64,000 bases of DNA, taken from positions 1 through 64,000 of the forward strand of contig NZ_JADPKA010000001.1 of NCBI RefSeq assembly GCF_023073715.1, in the 5' to 3' direction. The stretch is from Bradyrhizobium sp. 164 (GTDB lineage: Bacteria; Pseudomonadota; Alphaproteobacteria; Rhizobiales; Xanthobacteraceae). This document shows, piece after piece, positions 17,512 through 27,266 of the stretch (its first letter is position 1; each line of letters opens with the position of its first letter). The position numbers were made by a program, and so were the translations under genes. Below the pieces are notes generated by a model, which was not told the DNA's origin, made no database searches, and worked only from the letters and a program-made list of their open reading frames with translations.

Positions 17512-19191
17512 ATGACTCCTTCCAAGCCTCGAACGATTAGCACTGAAGGTATCACCGCGCCATTCCGCCACCTCACCTTTCGGCGCATCTGGCTCGCAAG
17601 TCTGCTTACGAACCTGGGCGCCCTGATCCGGACCGTCGGCGCAGCGTGGGCGATGACTCAGATGACAACGTCGGCGGACAAAGTTGCACTCGTCCAGACC
17701 GCGTTTTTGCTACCGGTTACGCTGATTTCGATGCCTGCAGGCGCAATTGCGGACATGTATGATCGGCGGATCGTGATGCTTGTCGCGCTCGGCATGTCGC
17801 TAGCTGGTGCGACCGCGCTGACGACACTTACCTGGCTCGGGCTGGTCACGCCAGACTTGTTGCTGATACTGTGTTTCGTAATCGGCAGCGGCGTGGCTCT
17901 GATGGATCCTGCCTGGCAATCCTCAGTTAGCGAGCAAGTGCCGGCGGAAGCACTTCCAGCTGCGGTCGCGCTGAACAGTATTAGCTACAACATCGCGCGC
18001 AGCGTGGGACCGGCGATCGGCGGGATGGTGGTTGCGACAGCCGGCGCAGTAGCTTCGTTTGCCCTAAATGCATTGCTATATCTGCCATTGCTTGTTGTAC
18101 TGTTCTTGTGGAAGCGAATTTCCGAACCGTCATATCTTCCCCCCGAAAAACTAAACCGCGCCATCGTTTCTGGGATCCGCTACATCGCTAACTCGCCCTC
18201 GATCAAAATTGTGCTGATTCGTTCCATGATCACCGGCGTGATCGGAGGTGCCATCATCGCGCTAATGCCGCTGATCGCCCGTGATCTCCTTGGAGGCGGT
18301 GCACAGATCTATGGGATAGCTCTCAGCGCGTTCGGACTTGGCGCGGTAATTGGAGCGCTATATGTACCCCAAGTACGGAAGCGCCTGAGCGGTGAAGCAG
18401 CAATTCGCGCCTGCGCACTGTCAATGGGTGGGGCGCTCCTCGCAGTGGCGTTGAGCCACGAGCTGATTCTAACATCGGCCGCTCTTGTCCTTACGGGGGC
18501 CGTATGGATGATCTCCTGGGCCCTCTTCAACATTGGCGTGCAGCTGTCGGCGCCGCGCTGGGTTGCGGGACGCTCGCTCGCAGCCTACCAAGCAGCAAGC
18601 TCAGGAGGCATTGCTGTCGGTAGCTGGGGCTGGGGTCGTTTGACCGATGCTGCCGGTGTCGAGACGGCGCTTTTGATATCAGCAGTGCTGATGTTAATTT
18701 CTCCACTATTGGGGCTCTGGCTCCGTATGCCTCGCATTAACCTGCGAAGCGAGGATGCTGAAGCGCTCGCGCATCCTGATGTTCGGCTTGCGCTAACCCA
18801 TCGCAGTGGACCGGTTGTGATTGAAATCGAATACCGCGTGGCACAAGAGAATGCGCGGGCCTTTCACAACGTGATGCAAGATGTGCAGCTGTTCCGAAAG
18901 CGGAATGGTGCGTATGGCTGGTCGATTGCTCGCGATATCGCTGATCCTGAACTGTGGACAGAGCGCTACCATTGCCCGACGTGGCTTGATTATCTACGTC
19001 AACGCAACCGCTCGACGCATTCAGAACGCGCGCTAGATCGTCAAGCGGCGTCCTTTCACGTCGGTCCAGAGCCCGTGCGTATCCGGCGCATGCTAGAGCG
19101 CCCCTTTGGCTCCGTTCGGTGGAAGGACGATGTACCCGACCGTACCGCCAACGAGTCCTTGCTCGGTGATTATAACCGGAATCGAACGTAG
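17512..19191 (+). CDS. MFS exporter (EntS/MFS_3 type) with C-terminal soluble domain
   Basis: A 559-residue protein. About 400 residues form a 12-helix major-facilitator transporter with GAIADMYDRRIVML as the loop 2-3 signature and NSISYNIARSVGPAIGG in the middle. The last ~140 residues are soluble (VVIEIEYRVAQENARAFHNV through SFHVGPEP) and resemble the ABM-like tail seen in MFS_3 exporters of the EntS group. Such proteins usually export small metabolites or siderophores. It follows the Lrp regulator on the same strand after an 819-base gap, so co-transcription is uncertain. Export of the product of the amino-acid cluster is an inference from position. Confidence 0.85.
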   Translation: MTPSKPRTISTEGITAPFRHLTFRRIWLASLLTNLGALIRTVGAAWAMTQMTTSADKVALVQTAFLLPVTLISMPAGAIADMYDRRIVMLVALGMSLAGATALTTLTWLGLVTPDLLLILCFVIGSGVALMDPAWQSSVSEQVPAEALPAAVALNSISYNIARSVGPAIGGMVVATAGAVASFALNALLYLPLLVVLFLWKRISEPSYLPPEKLNRAIVSGIRYIANSPSIKIVLIRSMITGVIGGAIIALMPLIARDLLGGGAQIYGIALSAFGLGAVIGALYVPQVRKRLSGEAAIRACALSMGGALLAVALSHELILTSAALVLTGAVWMISWALFNIGVQLSAPRWVAGRSLAAYQAASSGGIAVGSWGWGRLTDAAGVETALLISAVLMLISPLLGLWLRMPRINLRSEDAEALAHPDVRLALTHRSGPVVIEIEYRVAQENARAFHNVMQDVQLFRKRNGAYGWSIARDIADPELWTERYHCPTWLDYLRQRNRSTHSERALDRQAASFHVGPEPVRIRRMLERPFGSVRWKDDVPDRTANESLLGDYNRNRT

Positions 19192-19476
19192 TAACTGTCA
19201 AAACCTGATGTGACGGATGGAGCATCGCGCAGCCTCTTTGACAGCAGTCCAGAGCTGCCGCACTGGACCGAGAGCGGTTCCGATGACGGCATCTGCTGCA
19301 AGTACCTCCTCATTCCGTCGAACCCGCTTCATCGGCACGCCGAGTGTACTCAGCCGCGCCTCGCTTAGCCGGCCCAGCATATGGAGCAAGTGGCGCTTGT
19401 GGCAAACGAACTTCCGCTTCGTCACAAGATGTTGCAGGATAGGAGGAAACGGAGGACGGATATCAAACCCGATCTG

Positions 19477-19806
19477 CTAAATACGCTGGGTTTCTTGCGG
19501 GTCGCGCCAATCGATTCCGGACAACAGGTAGCTCATCTGCGCCGGCGAGATCGTCACTGCTTCGCCCGCAACCGAAGGCCAGATGAACCGCCCTCTCTCG
19601 AGTCTTTTGGTGACAGGCATGCTCCTTGGCCATCGTGCCAGATCACCTTCACAAGATCGCTTCGGCGACCGCGGAAGACGAACAGATGACCGCTGAGCGG
19701 GTCCTTGCACCTCCTGCACTTGGAGTGCCAACGACGGAAAGCCTCGGCGCATGTCCGTGTAGCCTGTCGCGAGCCACACTCGCGCGCCCGTCGGAACCGG
19801 GATCAT
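19477..19806 (-). pseudogene. tnpB: IS66 tnpB with two compensating indels
   Basis: The start ([20 protein letters not shown]) and end ([18 protein letters not shown]) are normal. The middle is out of frame between about residues 36 and 65. The DNA there still encodes [19 protein letters not shown] and [12 protein letters not shown] in another frame, so one indel shifts the frame and a second restores it. The protein is probably dead. Confidence 0.75.
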
Positions 19807-20180
19807 CGGCGGACCAAAGCATCGAGAACGCGACGTAGCGCATCTCCATCAACATCGCCATCGACCCGGATGCGGTGCCCGCTACCAAGATCAATTTCGA
19901 TGATGCCCTGGCTCTTCCGTCGACGCACCGCCGTCGTCAATGGCGCTTCGGCCACCTCCAGCTGCGGCACAGACGGCCCAATCTCGACCGGCACGAACGG
20001 CGCTATACTCACTTCACCGTGCTTGCAAAGCTCTTTGCGCCACCTGAACAGCTGGCCTACATGAAGGCCAGCCGTGCGAGCCACCTCGGAAACACTGGCT
20101 CCGGGCTCGAGCGATGCTGCAACAAGCCGTTCCTTCTCATCCTGCGACCACCGACGCCGACGCTCGACCGATGTGATCAC
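19803..20180 (-). CDS. tnpA: IS66 TnpA protein
   Basis: A 125-residue protein with a helix-turn-helix ([20 protein letters not shown], then [20 protein letters not shown]) and the C-terminal [20 protein letters not shown] typical of IS66 OrfA. The start codon is GTG 20180, with GGAGG overlapping it. It belongs to a different IS66 lineage from the intact copy at 6.8 kb. Confidence 0.8.
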   Translation of the reverse strand: MITSVERRRRWSQDEKERLVAASLEPGASVSEVARTAGLHVGQLFRWRKELCKHGEVSIAPFVPVEIGPSVPQLEVAEAPLTTAVRRRKSQGIIEIDLGSGHRIRVDGDVDGDALRRVLDALVRR

Positions 20181-20217
20181 CTCCGCCCTCGAAATCGTCA
20201 GCTTCTCCTAGGATTAC

Positions 20218-21113
20218 CCCTAGGACCTGCAGCGTTCGCGTCCGTCAAACAAGGCGGCACTCAGCGGAGCGATACGGACAGTTGCGGCTTCGCAGAGATA
20301 GGTTCGCAGCAGTCGATCGCTCCAGCGTGAGATTCTGCCGTTCTGATCGATCTTGCCGGACTGGTTGCGTCGAGGCGTAAGCCCCAGATAAGCCCCAACG
20401 GCCGACGCACATCGAAGGCGTGAAGGATCGTCGACCGTGTGCCTGAACGCCAGGGCGGTTACGACGCCCACGCCCGGGACCGTCATCAGGCGCCGCGTCG
20501 TTTCATCCGCGTTTGCGAGCCGACGAATCTCTTCGTCAAATCTGCTTTGCTGCGCGCAGACCTGATCATGGACCAGCAAGAGAGGAACGCAGGTGGTGAT
20601 TATCACCCGACAAGTCGTTGACCTGCTTCCGAAATTGAAGGCCTATAGCTCTTGAGAACAGCAGGCCGTACTCTTTGAGGATGCTGCGGACCTGGTTTTC
20701 GATGTCCCTTCGAATTCCGACCAGGCGCGCCACCGAACGGCCCGGGTCCTTTAGCTCTCTTCGCTCTTGACCTTCACTTCTCGGTACCAGCCGGCCCTAA
20801 CCAGCTCGGCTAGTCCTCGGGCGTCATTTTGATTGCTTTTATTCAAGCGGCTCGAGAGTACGGCATGTGCGTGGCGGGCATTGACACAGAAGACAGGAAG
20901 ATCAAGGCGTCGGAGCTCGTGCCAAAGTCAGCTCGTCATCGCTCCAGTCTCAAAACCGATACGCTCGGCATTTGGCGCACGTTTGCGAAGTAGCTCGGTC
21001 AATGCACAAGGTTCGGATTTGGCCTTGCCTTCGAACGTTATTCGCCCACTTTCGTCGATTACGCAGACTGAAGTTTCCTTTTGTGAGACATCCAACCCGA
21101 CGTATTGCTTCAT
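20218..21113 (-). pseudogene. IS110-family transposase, interrupted and truncated
   Basis: From 21113 leftward the N-terminal RuvC-like domain starts [20 protein letters not shown]. An in-frame TGA follows GAMTS at about 20929, and after [12 protein letters not shown] the frame is lost. The C-terminal Transposase_20 domain resumes at 20606 with [20 protein letters not shown] and [20 protein letters not shown], and is cut at 20218 by the IS66 end. It has at least one stop, one frameshift and a truncation. Confidence 0.8.
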
Positions 21114-21379
21114 GGTAGCGCTCCGAATCGGTTGATTGGGAGAGCTCTACGATAGCGGGAGCTCCCTGGCTCACGAGCGCCGATCGCAATTACGTCATCG
21201 TTTGCAGAATTTGCCCCCCCGTATTGCCTCATCTGCAGATGTTACCCTGATGGCGCCATTGCCGATGACGATCCGATGCCGATTGATCGGCCGCGCCAAG
21301 TGGCTTTCCCGGCTTGTTCGACAAGAGGGGCTGTGGGCGGGTCGGCCCTGCATAGCCCGAGCCGTCCACAACCCCGGGC

Positions 21380-22030
21380 AATGGGGCTGCGGTCGTGGCG
21401 TCGTCGAGTGGGCCCCGAGCAACCAGCTGTTCGGCAACCTTCCGTCTGAGCTCGCCTCAGCAGACGCTGCACGATCGAATGCTATCTCGTCCCAAACTCC
21501 TCGGCGTATTTTTCGCTCAGCCGGCAGACAATCGCGAGCGCAATCAGCTGCGGTTGCTTGGCGAGCCAACCCTCAATCACAGCGATATGGCGATCAAGCT
21601 TGGACGCATGCGAACCCTCGTCTTATAGGGCCGATGGGTGCGCCGGTGCGTGGCACGCGGCTCGCCGACCGTCGCCGTCTTGCCGAGCCTCTTCGCGAAG
21701 GTCGCTGCGGTCCTGTCCGGCACGGCGATCGACGCGATTACCGAGTTCGTCCTGAGTTGCACGAATCTCGGCCAATAGCCCGACCGGATTGAGCGAGCGA
21801 TACTGATTGCGCAGCCGTTTCTTCGCGGCCGCAGTCACCTTGGATGCGCCAATGCACGCTCATAGGGCGTCGACGGGGGATGATAGCGCTTGATCACTTT
21901 AGCCCCTTCGCTGGAAGAAGTTGACGTAAAGCCGTGCCGCCGAATAGAGTCGGCCCATCACGCGCGCTGTCTCGACGCCATCGAAGCGGCCGTGGCCCAT
22001 GAGGCGGCGAACGTTCACGAGTGCGTGGCC
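21380..22030 (-). pseudogene. Relic of an integrase-type DDE transposase
   Basis: Leftward reading from 22030 gives RRLMGHGRFDGVETARVMGR and LYSAARLYVNFFQ, typical of the region after the catalytic glutamate. The C-terminal KRLRNQYRSLNPVGLLAEIR, then DELGNRVDRRAG, then IEGWLAKQPQLIALAIVCRL and EEFGTR follow in shifting frames. The N-terminal two thirds are missing. A second relic of the same family lies at 59.2-60.2 kb. Confidence 0.7.
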
Positions 22031-22032
22031 CG

Positions 22033-22150
22033 TCTGGATCGCGCTCTCGCGACCGGCGGCCTCACATGCAGCGGAAAGTTCTCAACATGCATCTCGATCG
22101 TGAGCAACGTAGCGTGTTGAGTTTGTCCGCCTCCCCGCTTGCCCTATCCT
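22033..22150 (+). repeat. ~115-bp dispersed repeat, copy 1
   Basis: The segment from GGATCGCGCTCTCGCG to the CCCCGCTTGCCC region closely matches the reverse complement of 30973-31090, including CAACATGCATCTC, GTGAGCAA and TGTTGAGTTTGT blocks. It starts directly at the cut edge of the transposase relic. No coding capacity is evident. Confidence 0.7.
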
Positions 22151-22253
22151 GAGCGAGCTTGACTGCAGATCAATGCAAGTTCATTCGACGCTTACCCTCC
22201 TTGTTGCAGGCCTGGTGCCGAGACGGATCAAATCAGCGGGTCCCGCAAAATGC

Positions 22254-22268
22254 TGGCACACTGATTGC
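22254..22268 (+). promoter_or_regulatory. Consensus sigma54 (-24/-12) promoter
   Basis: TGGCAC-N5-TTGC (TGGCACACTGATTGC) has GG and GC exactly ten bases apart, as RpoN promoters require. No TGT-N10-ACA NifA site is visible in the 170 bases upstream. The first recognisable genes downstream are the broken MFS and radical-SAM genes. Confidence 0.5.
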
Positions 22269-22769
22269 CTCCATTGCCGCCTGCACTCCAGCGTGTCAGA
22301 ACTATCGCGCCTATTCGATGCAGAAGCCCTTCGTTGCCGGCGTACCCTGACGATCATTGGCTGCGCTTACGCGGGTTGAGCCTGCCAGAGACAACGCTCA
22401 TCTGCGTCAGAGTCTGAAACGTGATCGGCATGCTGATCTACTGGCTCAGCGCTGGGCGAGGTCAGAGCGATTCCTTGCGGACGAGCCAGAGCCGGCGCAG
22501 TAACCAGGGCCTGATAGGCAGGTAGAACGGCCCGAATGCTATGGCCCAGTGGAGAGGATCAATGCCTGCAAATTGAGAGATCAAGAGCCGATGTGCAGTG
22601 ACTTGGGAACCCTCATTCTTAGTAGGTGGACCTTCCGTTTCGATCGCCCTACACCGTAAATGCACACCTTGGCAGTGCAAAGTGCAGCGCAAGTACCAAG
22701 CCCTGCACGCCGACGGTTTCCTCGGGGGATCTGATCCTAAACGAGGTCTGCCAATCGGCCTGCCACCCG
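22269..22769. other. No recognisable gene
   Basis: Short overlapping frames occur on both strands, none recognised. The 3' end merges into the MFS relic, whose first recognisable residues begin near 22780. Confidence 0.4.
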
Positions 22770-23060
22770 GCTTGCGATGTGTCTCGCTTCTTTGTCGCTG
22801 GCTTCGGCATGGGGACACTGGCGCCGTTCGCGAGGGAGGGACTGTCGGTCGATGACGACGTGCGAGGTTTTCTGCTGCTCTGCCTTGATATGGGCCCGGT
22901 TGCCGCGATGCTTTTGGCGGGTTTGTTGAGTGCGGCTACGGCAGTAAACCGCTCATCCCGATCGATGGGTTCAGCCTTGCACACTCATCCTGCGTTGGCT
23001 GGTGATTGCCGGGGCGCCCATGAGTAAGCCCTTATACGAGGCAAGGTTCGCGGTCCTCGG
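22770..23060 (+). pseudogene. Relic of an MFS permease (YbjJ-like)
   Basis: Codons reading RFFVAGFGMGTLAPFAREGL, then DDVRGFLLLCLDMGPVAAML and LAGLLS, look like the first two helices of a YbjJ-type MFS protein. The frame is then lost; GYGSKPLIPIDGFSLAHS and LILRWLVIAGAPMSKPLYEA follow in two other frames. Only a fifth of a normal transporter remains. It lies directly before the broken radical-SAM gene on the same strand. Confidence 0.5.
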
Positions 23061-23102
23061 TCGGGCTTTTGTAAGTTCCCGACGTGTGGGAGAACTCTGA
23101 GA

Positions 23103-23735
23103 ATGAATAAATCACACCCGATGAGTTCACAGGATCTGCCTTGTTCTGTGATTCCCGACGGCAAGGTCTTGGAAATAACTACGACCACGGGCTGCGTGGT
23201 CGGATGTTCTTATTGTCCACAGGACAAGTTCGCCGCCCGACAAAGAGCCGTATCTCACGCAAAGTATCTTCTGTTGAAGATTTCAAGAAATGCCTGGCGC
23301 GCGTACCAGCAGCTGTCGACCTCAGCTTTTCGGGATACTCGGAGCCCTGGCTCAATCCGGATTGTACCGAAATGGTTGAGCATGCCCACGCATCTGGCCA
23401 TGGCATCCGGATTTCCACGAGCCTCGTAGGAATGAACGGGCGGGATCTACGACACCTGCAAGCGCTGGATTTCCGAGTCTTTCTAGTACATGTTTTTGAG
23501 GACGGCACCTATATGAACAGTGGCCTAGTCGGGCGCAAGTATGTCGATTTGATGCGTCAACTGATCGACGCAGAGGTCTCATCCTTGCTATTCATGGTTC
23601 TGGGGGAAATCCATCCTAACCTTGTCTAAGGATCTGTTCAAAGGGCCGACTTTTTGCGAGATTGTCGATCGCATGAACGGAAAGGATGGTTTTCTGGTTT
23701 GCCGGCTATGTGAATTTGCTCAATCAATAGCATAA
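23103..23735 (+). pseudogene. Radical SAM enzyme, frameshifted and internally deleted
   Basis: The N-terminus carries the radical-SAM cluster motif CxxxxCxxC-like TTGCVVGCSYCPQDKF (CX3-4CX2C type). An indel near 23236 moves the frame to RPTKSRISRKVSSVEDFKKC, then AAVDLSFSGYSEPWLNP and STSLVGMNGRDLRHLQALDF. At about 23630 the frame ends, and the original C-terminus (KDLFKGPTFCEIVDRMNGKD, then GFLVCRLCEFAQSIA) follows in another frame up to TAA 23733-23735. Together only about 210 residues remain, so roughly a third of the middle is missing. The cysteine-rich tail suggests a second FeS cluster. The substrate is unknown. It may once have formed an operon with the MFS relic upstream. Confidence 0.75.
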
Positions 23736-23799
23736 AGGTGCCCGGGTCGGATTGCTGGGCGCGTCTTCGAGGCGCCAGCTGTATTTACGCGATCGCAGC

Positions 23800-25060
23800 G
23801 AAAGGCGAGCGAGAACGGAAGCGAGGGAGGAAGACGAGCTGCTTCGCGCGACACTGGATCAGATCATCAACCTGAAGCACGATTTGGTGTAGCTTAGCGG
23901 CAAGATGGACTGAACTCGGTCGATCGCGAGGTCGCACCCGCTCTACAGCGAGGAGCGTAGACCCGGGATCGGAAGCCGGTTCGTGATCGGGCTGTTGCTG
24001 CTCAACACATTTGCAGCCTCTCCGACGAAGGGACTGCAGCCACTGGATCTACGAACTTCACCGCTATTAAGTCTCCAGCACGTTCCCGAACGAGCGTTGG
24101 CCCCTGCCCCATTGGCGCAAGCGGCTCGGCGACGACCTGGAACTGCTGCTGGCCGACAGCCTGGGGGTGAGGCAGGAGGCGGCGCGCTACGCAATCAGGA
24201 CCTGAAGCGAGTCACCGTCGACACCACGGTGCAGCCGAAGGCCATCAGCTTGCCGACTGACGCCAGGCTGCTGCATGCGGCGATCCGTGCCTGGTGAGAC
24301 GGCACGGCGTCGGGCTTCGGCAATCTTGCGGAGCCGTTACGCTTATGCCAAGCAGTTCAAGCGGCATCAGCGGCAGTTGCGCATCCTGTGCAGCCGGCCC
24401 GGCCGGATCACTCTCCGCCCCAAGATCGAAGGTCAGCGGCTTTGGAGAAGGGGTCTGCACTTCCCCTTGGACGGGCCAGTCACCGCCGCAGCAGCAGCGC
24501 CACGGCGAATGGAAGCTCTATTCCTTCCATGCCCCGGAGGTGGATTGCATCGGCAAGGCCGCCGCCCTACGAGCTCCGTGAAGTCCTATATCGTCATCAA
24601 CAACCGCCGGACTCCCGCCGGCCTGTTCGTCCTGTATGCAGGTCGCTGCCCGATAATCCCTAGGGCGCTCACACCTTGCGGGCCTTCATTGACCACCCCT
24701 AGGCGTTCACGGGCTGTCCTATCGAGCGGGCCTATGTCGGCAAAGATACCGCGGCCACGCCGCAAAAACTCCCGTCGCGTCTTCGTCTCCGGCGAGGCGC
24801 GGCGTCGTCCATCCATTAGGCGCGAGCTGCGCCGCCGCTCCGCAATCGAGCCCATCATCGGGATATGCCGGCTGAAGGTCACATCGGACACTGCTATCTC
24901 AAGGGACGCGCTGGAGATTCCGCCAACGTCATCCTCTTCGACGTCGGACACAACTTCTGCCGCATCTTCTTGGCTGAGGGTTCATTGGTGCCTCATCCTG
25001 ACCGCACTCATAGCGGCCGCCAATAATTCGTCGAAGCTAGAATCAGTTTCTTAATGAACG
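23800..25060 (+). pseudogene. Heavily degraded IS5-type transposase
   Basis: The same family as the copy at 78-1330. Recognisable pieces are LRATLDQIINLKHDLV, RFVIGLLLLN, NQDLKRVTVDTTVQPKAISL with PTDARLLHAAIR, then RRELRRRSAIEPIIG and the tail near 24960-25020. They are spread over all three frames with several stops. It preserves the base missing in the 78-1330 copy. Confidence 0.75.
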
Positions 25061-25421
25061 ATTAAGTAGAAGTTCGATTCACCCATCTGACGCGGTGGTC
25101 CTTCTGGCTTGCAGGCCTCGAATTGCCTGAACTCGGGTCAACGTCGATCCCGGCTGGTTTACAGTCCGAATCATCGGATCGATAAGGAACAGCAAGAGTT
25201 ACCGCCCGGGTGGTTGGTGGTTCTTGCCTGCTTGGCTACCCGACACGCAAGAGCACGACGTTGGTTCATTTAAGAGCAAGACTGCAGCACTACCTGAGGC
25301 GGAATGGCTGGCAGCCCTTCACAAACGAAAAACGTAGCGATCCGCTGACGTCTCGGACACGTGTGTTCGGAACAAAGCTTACTCCCCTTCGCTCCCGACG
25401 TCCTTATGATCTCGAGCCGGA
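25061..25421. other. No recognisable gene
   Basis: The first ~120 bases resemble the sequence after the IS5 relic at 33.39-33.48 kb, so they are probably the end of that element family. The remainder shows nothing. Confidence 0.4.
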
Positions 25422-27248
25422 TCAGGTCGTGCCAACTCCGTTAACGACTTGTTGAACGGGCTCGTCGAACCGGTAGTGCGTGGCCTGCCGTTCGAACAGC
25501 CATCGATAGATGCCGCCCGCCCGAGTCAGGGAGCCGTGGTTGCCCTGCTCCACGATCTCACCGCGATCGAACACCAGAATGCGCTCGAAGTTGCGTACCG
25601 TCGATAGCCTGTGCGCAATCACGATCGAAGTGCGTCCGTTCATCAACCGTTCCATCGCCTGCTGGATCAGCCCCTCCGAGACCGAATCGAGGCTCGAGGT
25701 GGCCTCGTCCAGAATCAACACCGGCGCGTCCGCTAGGAACGCCCGCGCCAGCGCGACCCGCTGCCGCTCACCGCCCGACAGCTTTACACCGCGCTCTCCG
25801 ACCAGCGTGCCATACCCTTTCGGCAGCCGCAGGATGAAGTCATGCGCATTGGCGAGCCGCGCCGCCTGCTCGATCGCGGCCATGTCGGCCTCGGGCCGGC
25901 CGTAGGCGATGTTCTCAGCCAGCGTGCGGTGAAACAGGATCGGCTCCTGCTGCACAACCGCTATCTGGCTACGCAGCGATTGCTGTGTCGCTTTGGCAAT
26001 ATCTTGGCCGTCGATCAGGATCCTGCCGCCGGAGAGGTTATAGAGCCGTTGCACCAACTTGATAAACGTAGTCTTGCCCGAACCGGAACGGCCGACAAGT
26101 CCAACGCGTTCGCCGGCGCGGATGTCGATCGACAGGCCATCGTACAAAGGCGCGCGGTTACCCCCATAGTGAAAAGTCACATCCTCGAATGTAATCCTTC
26201 CACCTCGCATTTCGATCGGTTTGGCACCGGGTGCATCGATGATGCCCATCTGCTCTCGATTGATAGTAACAAGTTTCGTCATGTCGTTCACAGAACGCTG
26301 CAGATTGTTGATGTGCATGCCGACCTCACGCAAATAGGCGTGGATGACATAATAGCTCGTCAGCATATAGGTGGCGTCGCCCGCCGAGGCCCGCCCGGCT
26401 ATCCGCAGCAGGATAGCGCCGCCGATTACCAAACAGCGAAAGCACAAAAGCATCACGTGCTGCACGATAAAAGAGCCGTTCCCACGCTGCCACGTGCGCA
26501 ACACCCGTGCCTGCCATTGCTTGATGACACCATTGAAACGCGCATCCTCGCGCATCTCTGCGCCGAATGATTTCACCACGGCGTTGCAGGTGAGCGCGTC
26601 CGCCAGTGTGCCGCCTACCTTGGTATCCCAGGCATTGGCTTCTTGTGCCGATGGCGCGATATAGCCGATCGTCATCACTATCGTAATCGCGCCATAGATG
26701 ACCGCGCCGAGTGCGATCACGCCGCCGAGCCCTGGCCAGTGCAGACTTAACAGGATCATTGAGCCCACGAGCACCGCGAGCGATGGCCATAATGCCATCA
26801 GAATGGTGGCATTGAGCAGGTCGAGCGCAGACATGCCACGCGTGATCTTGCGAACGGTCGAGCCGGCAAAGGAATTGGCGTGCCAATCAGTCGAGAAGCG
26901 CTGCACCCGCATGAAGGCTTCGCATGTTGCATCGGCGATCGTCTTCAGCGTGAACGGCACAATCGCCTTCAGGCCAACAAACCGTAGGATCAGCGAGATG
27001 AGACCCAGGGCGACGATGCTGCCGAATGCAACCAGCGCCGCATGCCGCGCGGCCAGATCGTTCGGACCCGACGTTAATGCGTCAACGAGATGGCCCGAAT
27101 AAAGCGGCATGAACAGGTCGGCGATCGGTGCGCCTAAGAAACCGACGAGAACGAACGTGAGGCGGACAGGCTGCTTCAGCCAGTGCTGGAATACAAACGG
27201 CATGACCTCGCGGATCGCGGCGGGTCGTTGGTCATCGTAAACATTCAT
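25422..27248 (-). CDS. ABC exporter, fused membrane and ATPase domains
   Basis: About 610 residues. An N-terminal six-helix ABC exporter domain is followed by one ATPase domain. Numbered from the GTG at 27266, Walker A GRSGSGKTT is at 392-400, signature LSGGERQ at 496-502, Walker B VLILDEATS at 516-524 and the switch histidine at 552 (IAHRLSTV). It would act as a homodimer in the inner membrane exporting lipids, peptides or drugs. ATG 27248 and GTG 27266 are both possible starts and neither has a strong ribosome site. It stands alone; the nearest same-strand upstream sequence is decayed DNA. Confidence 0.9.
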   Translation of the reverse strand: MNVYDDQRPAAIREVMPFVFQHWLKQPVRLTFVLVGFLGAPIADLFMPLYSGHLVDALTSGPNDLAARHAALVAFGSIVALGLISLILRFVGLKAIVPFTLKTIADATCEAFMRVQRFSTDWHANSFAGSTVRKITRGMSALDLLNATILMALWPSLAVLVGSMILLSLHWPGLGGVIALGAVIYGAITIVMTIGYIAPSAQEANAWDTKVGGTLADALTCNAVVKSFGAEMREDARFNGVIKQWQARVLRTWQRGNGSFIVQHVMLLCFRCLVIGGAILLRIAGRASAGDATYMLTSYYVIHAYLREVGMHINNLQRSVNDMTKLVTINREQMGIIDAPGAKPIEMRGGRITFEDVTFHYGGNRAPLYDGLSIDIRAGERVGLVGRSGSGKTTFIKLVQRLYNLSGGRILIDGQDIAKATQQSLRSQIAVVQQEPILFHRTLAENIAYGRPEADMAAIEQAARLANAHDFILRLPKGYGTLVGERGVKLSGGERQRVALARAFLADAPVLILDEATSSLDSVSEGLIQQAMERLMNGRTSIVIAHRLSTVRNFERILVFDRGEIVEQGNHGSLTRAGGIYRWLFERQATHYRFDEPVQQVVNGVGTT

Positions 27249-27266
27249 GACGCGATCCGGCCGCAC

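Larger units (their letters stand above)
19477..20217 (-). mobile_element. Truncated IS66-family element (tnpA plus degraded tnpB)
   Basis: The left end of this leftward IS66 copy is visible as GTAATCCTAGGAGAAGCTGA read from 20217 downward; IS66 ends typically start GTAA. It contains tnpA and a damaged tnpB. tnpC and the other end are gone. It abuts the cut end of an IS110 copy at 20218, so it probably inserted into that element. Confidence 0.75.

Noticed and set aside
19715..19732. Leftward TGGCAC-N5-GTGC, sigma54-like
   Set aside because: It lies inside the tnpB coding sequence of an IS66 copy and its -12 half is imperfect.
20189..20217. Start of a tts box (TCGTCAGCTTCTCC)
   Set aside because: It is the terminal sequence of the truncated IS66 element, and the second half of the box does not match.
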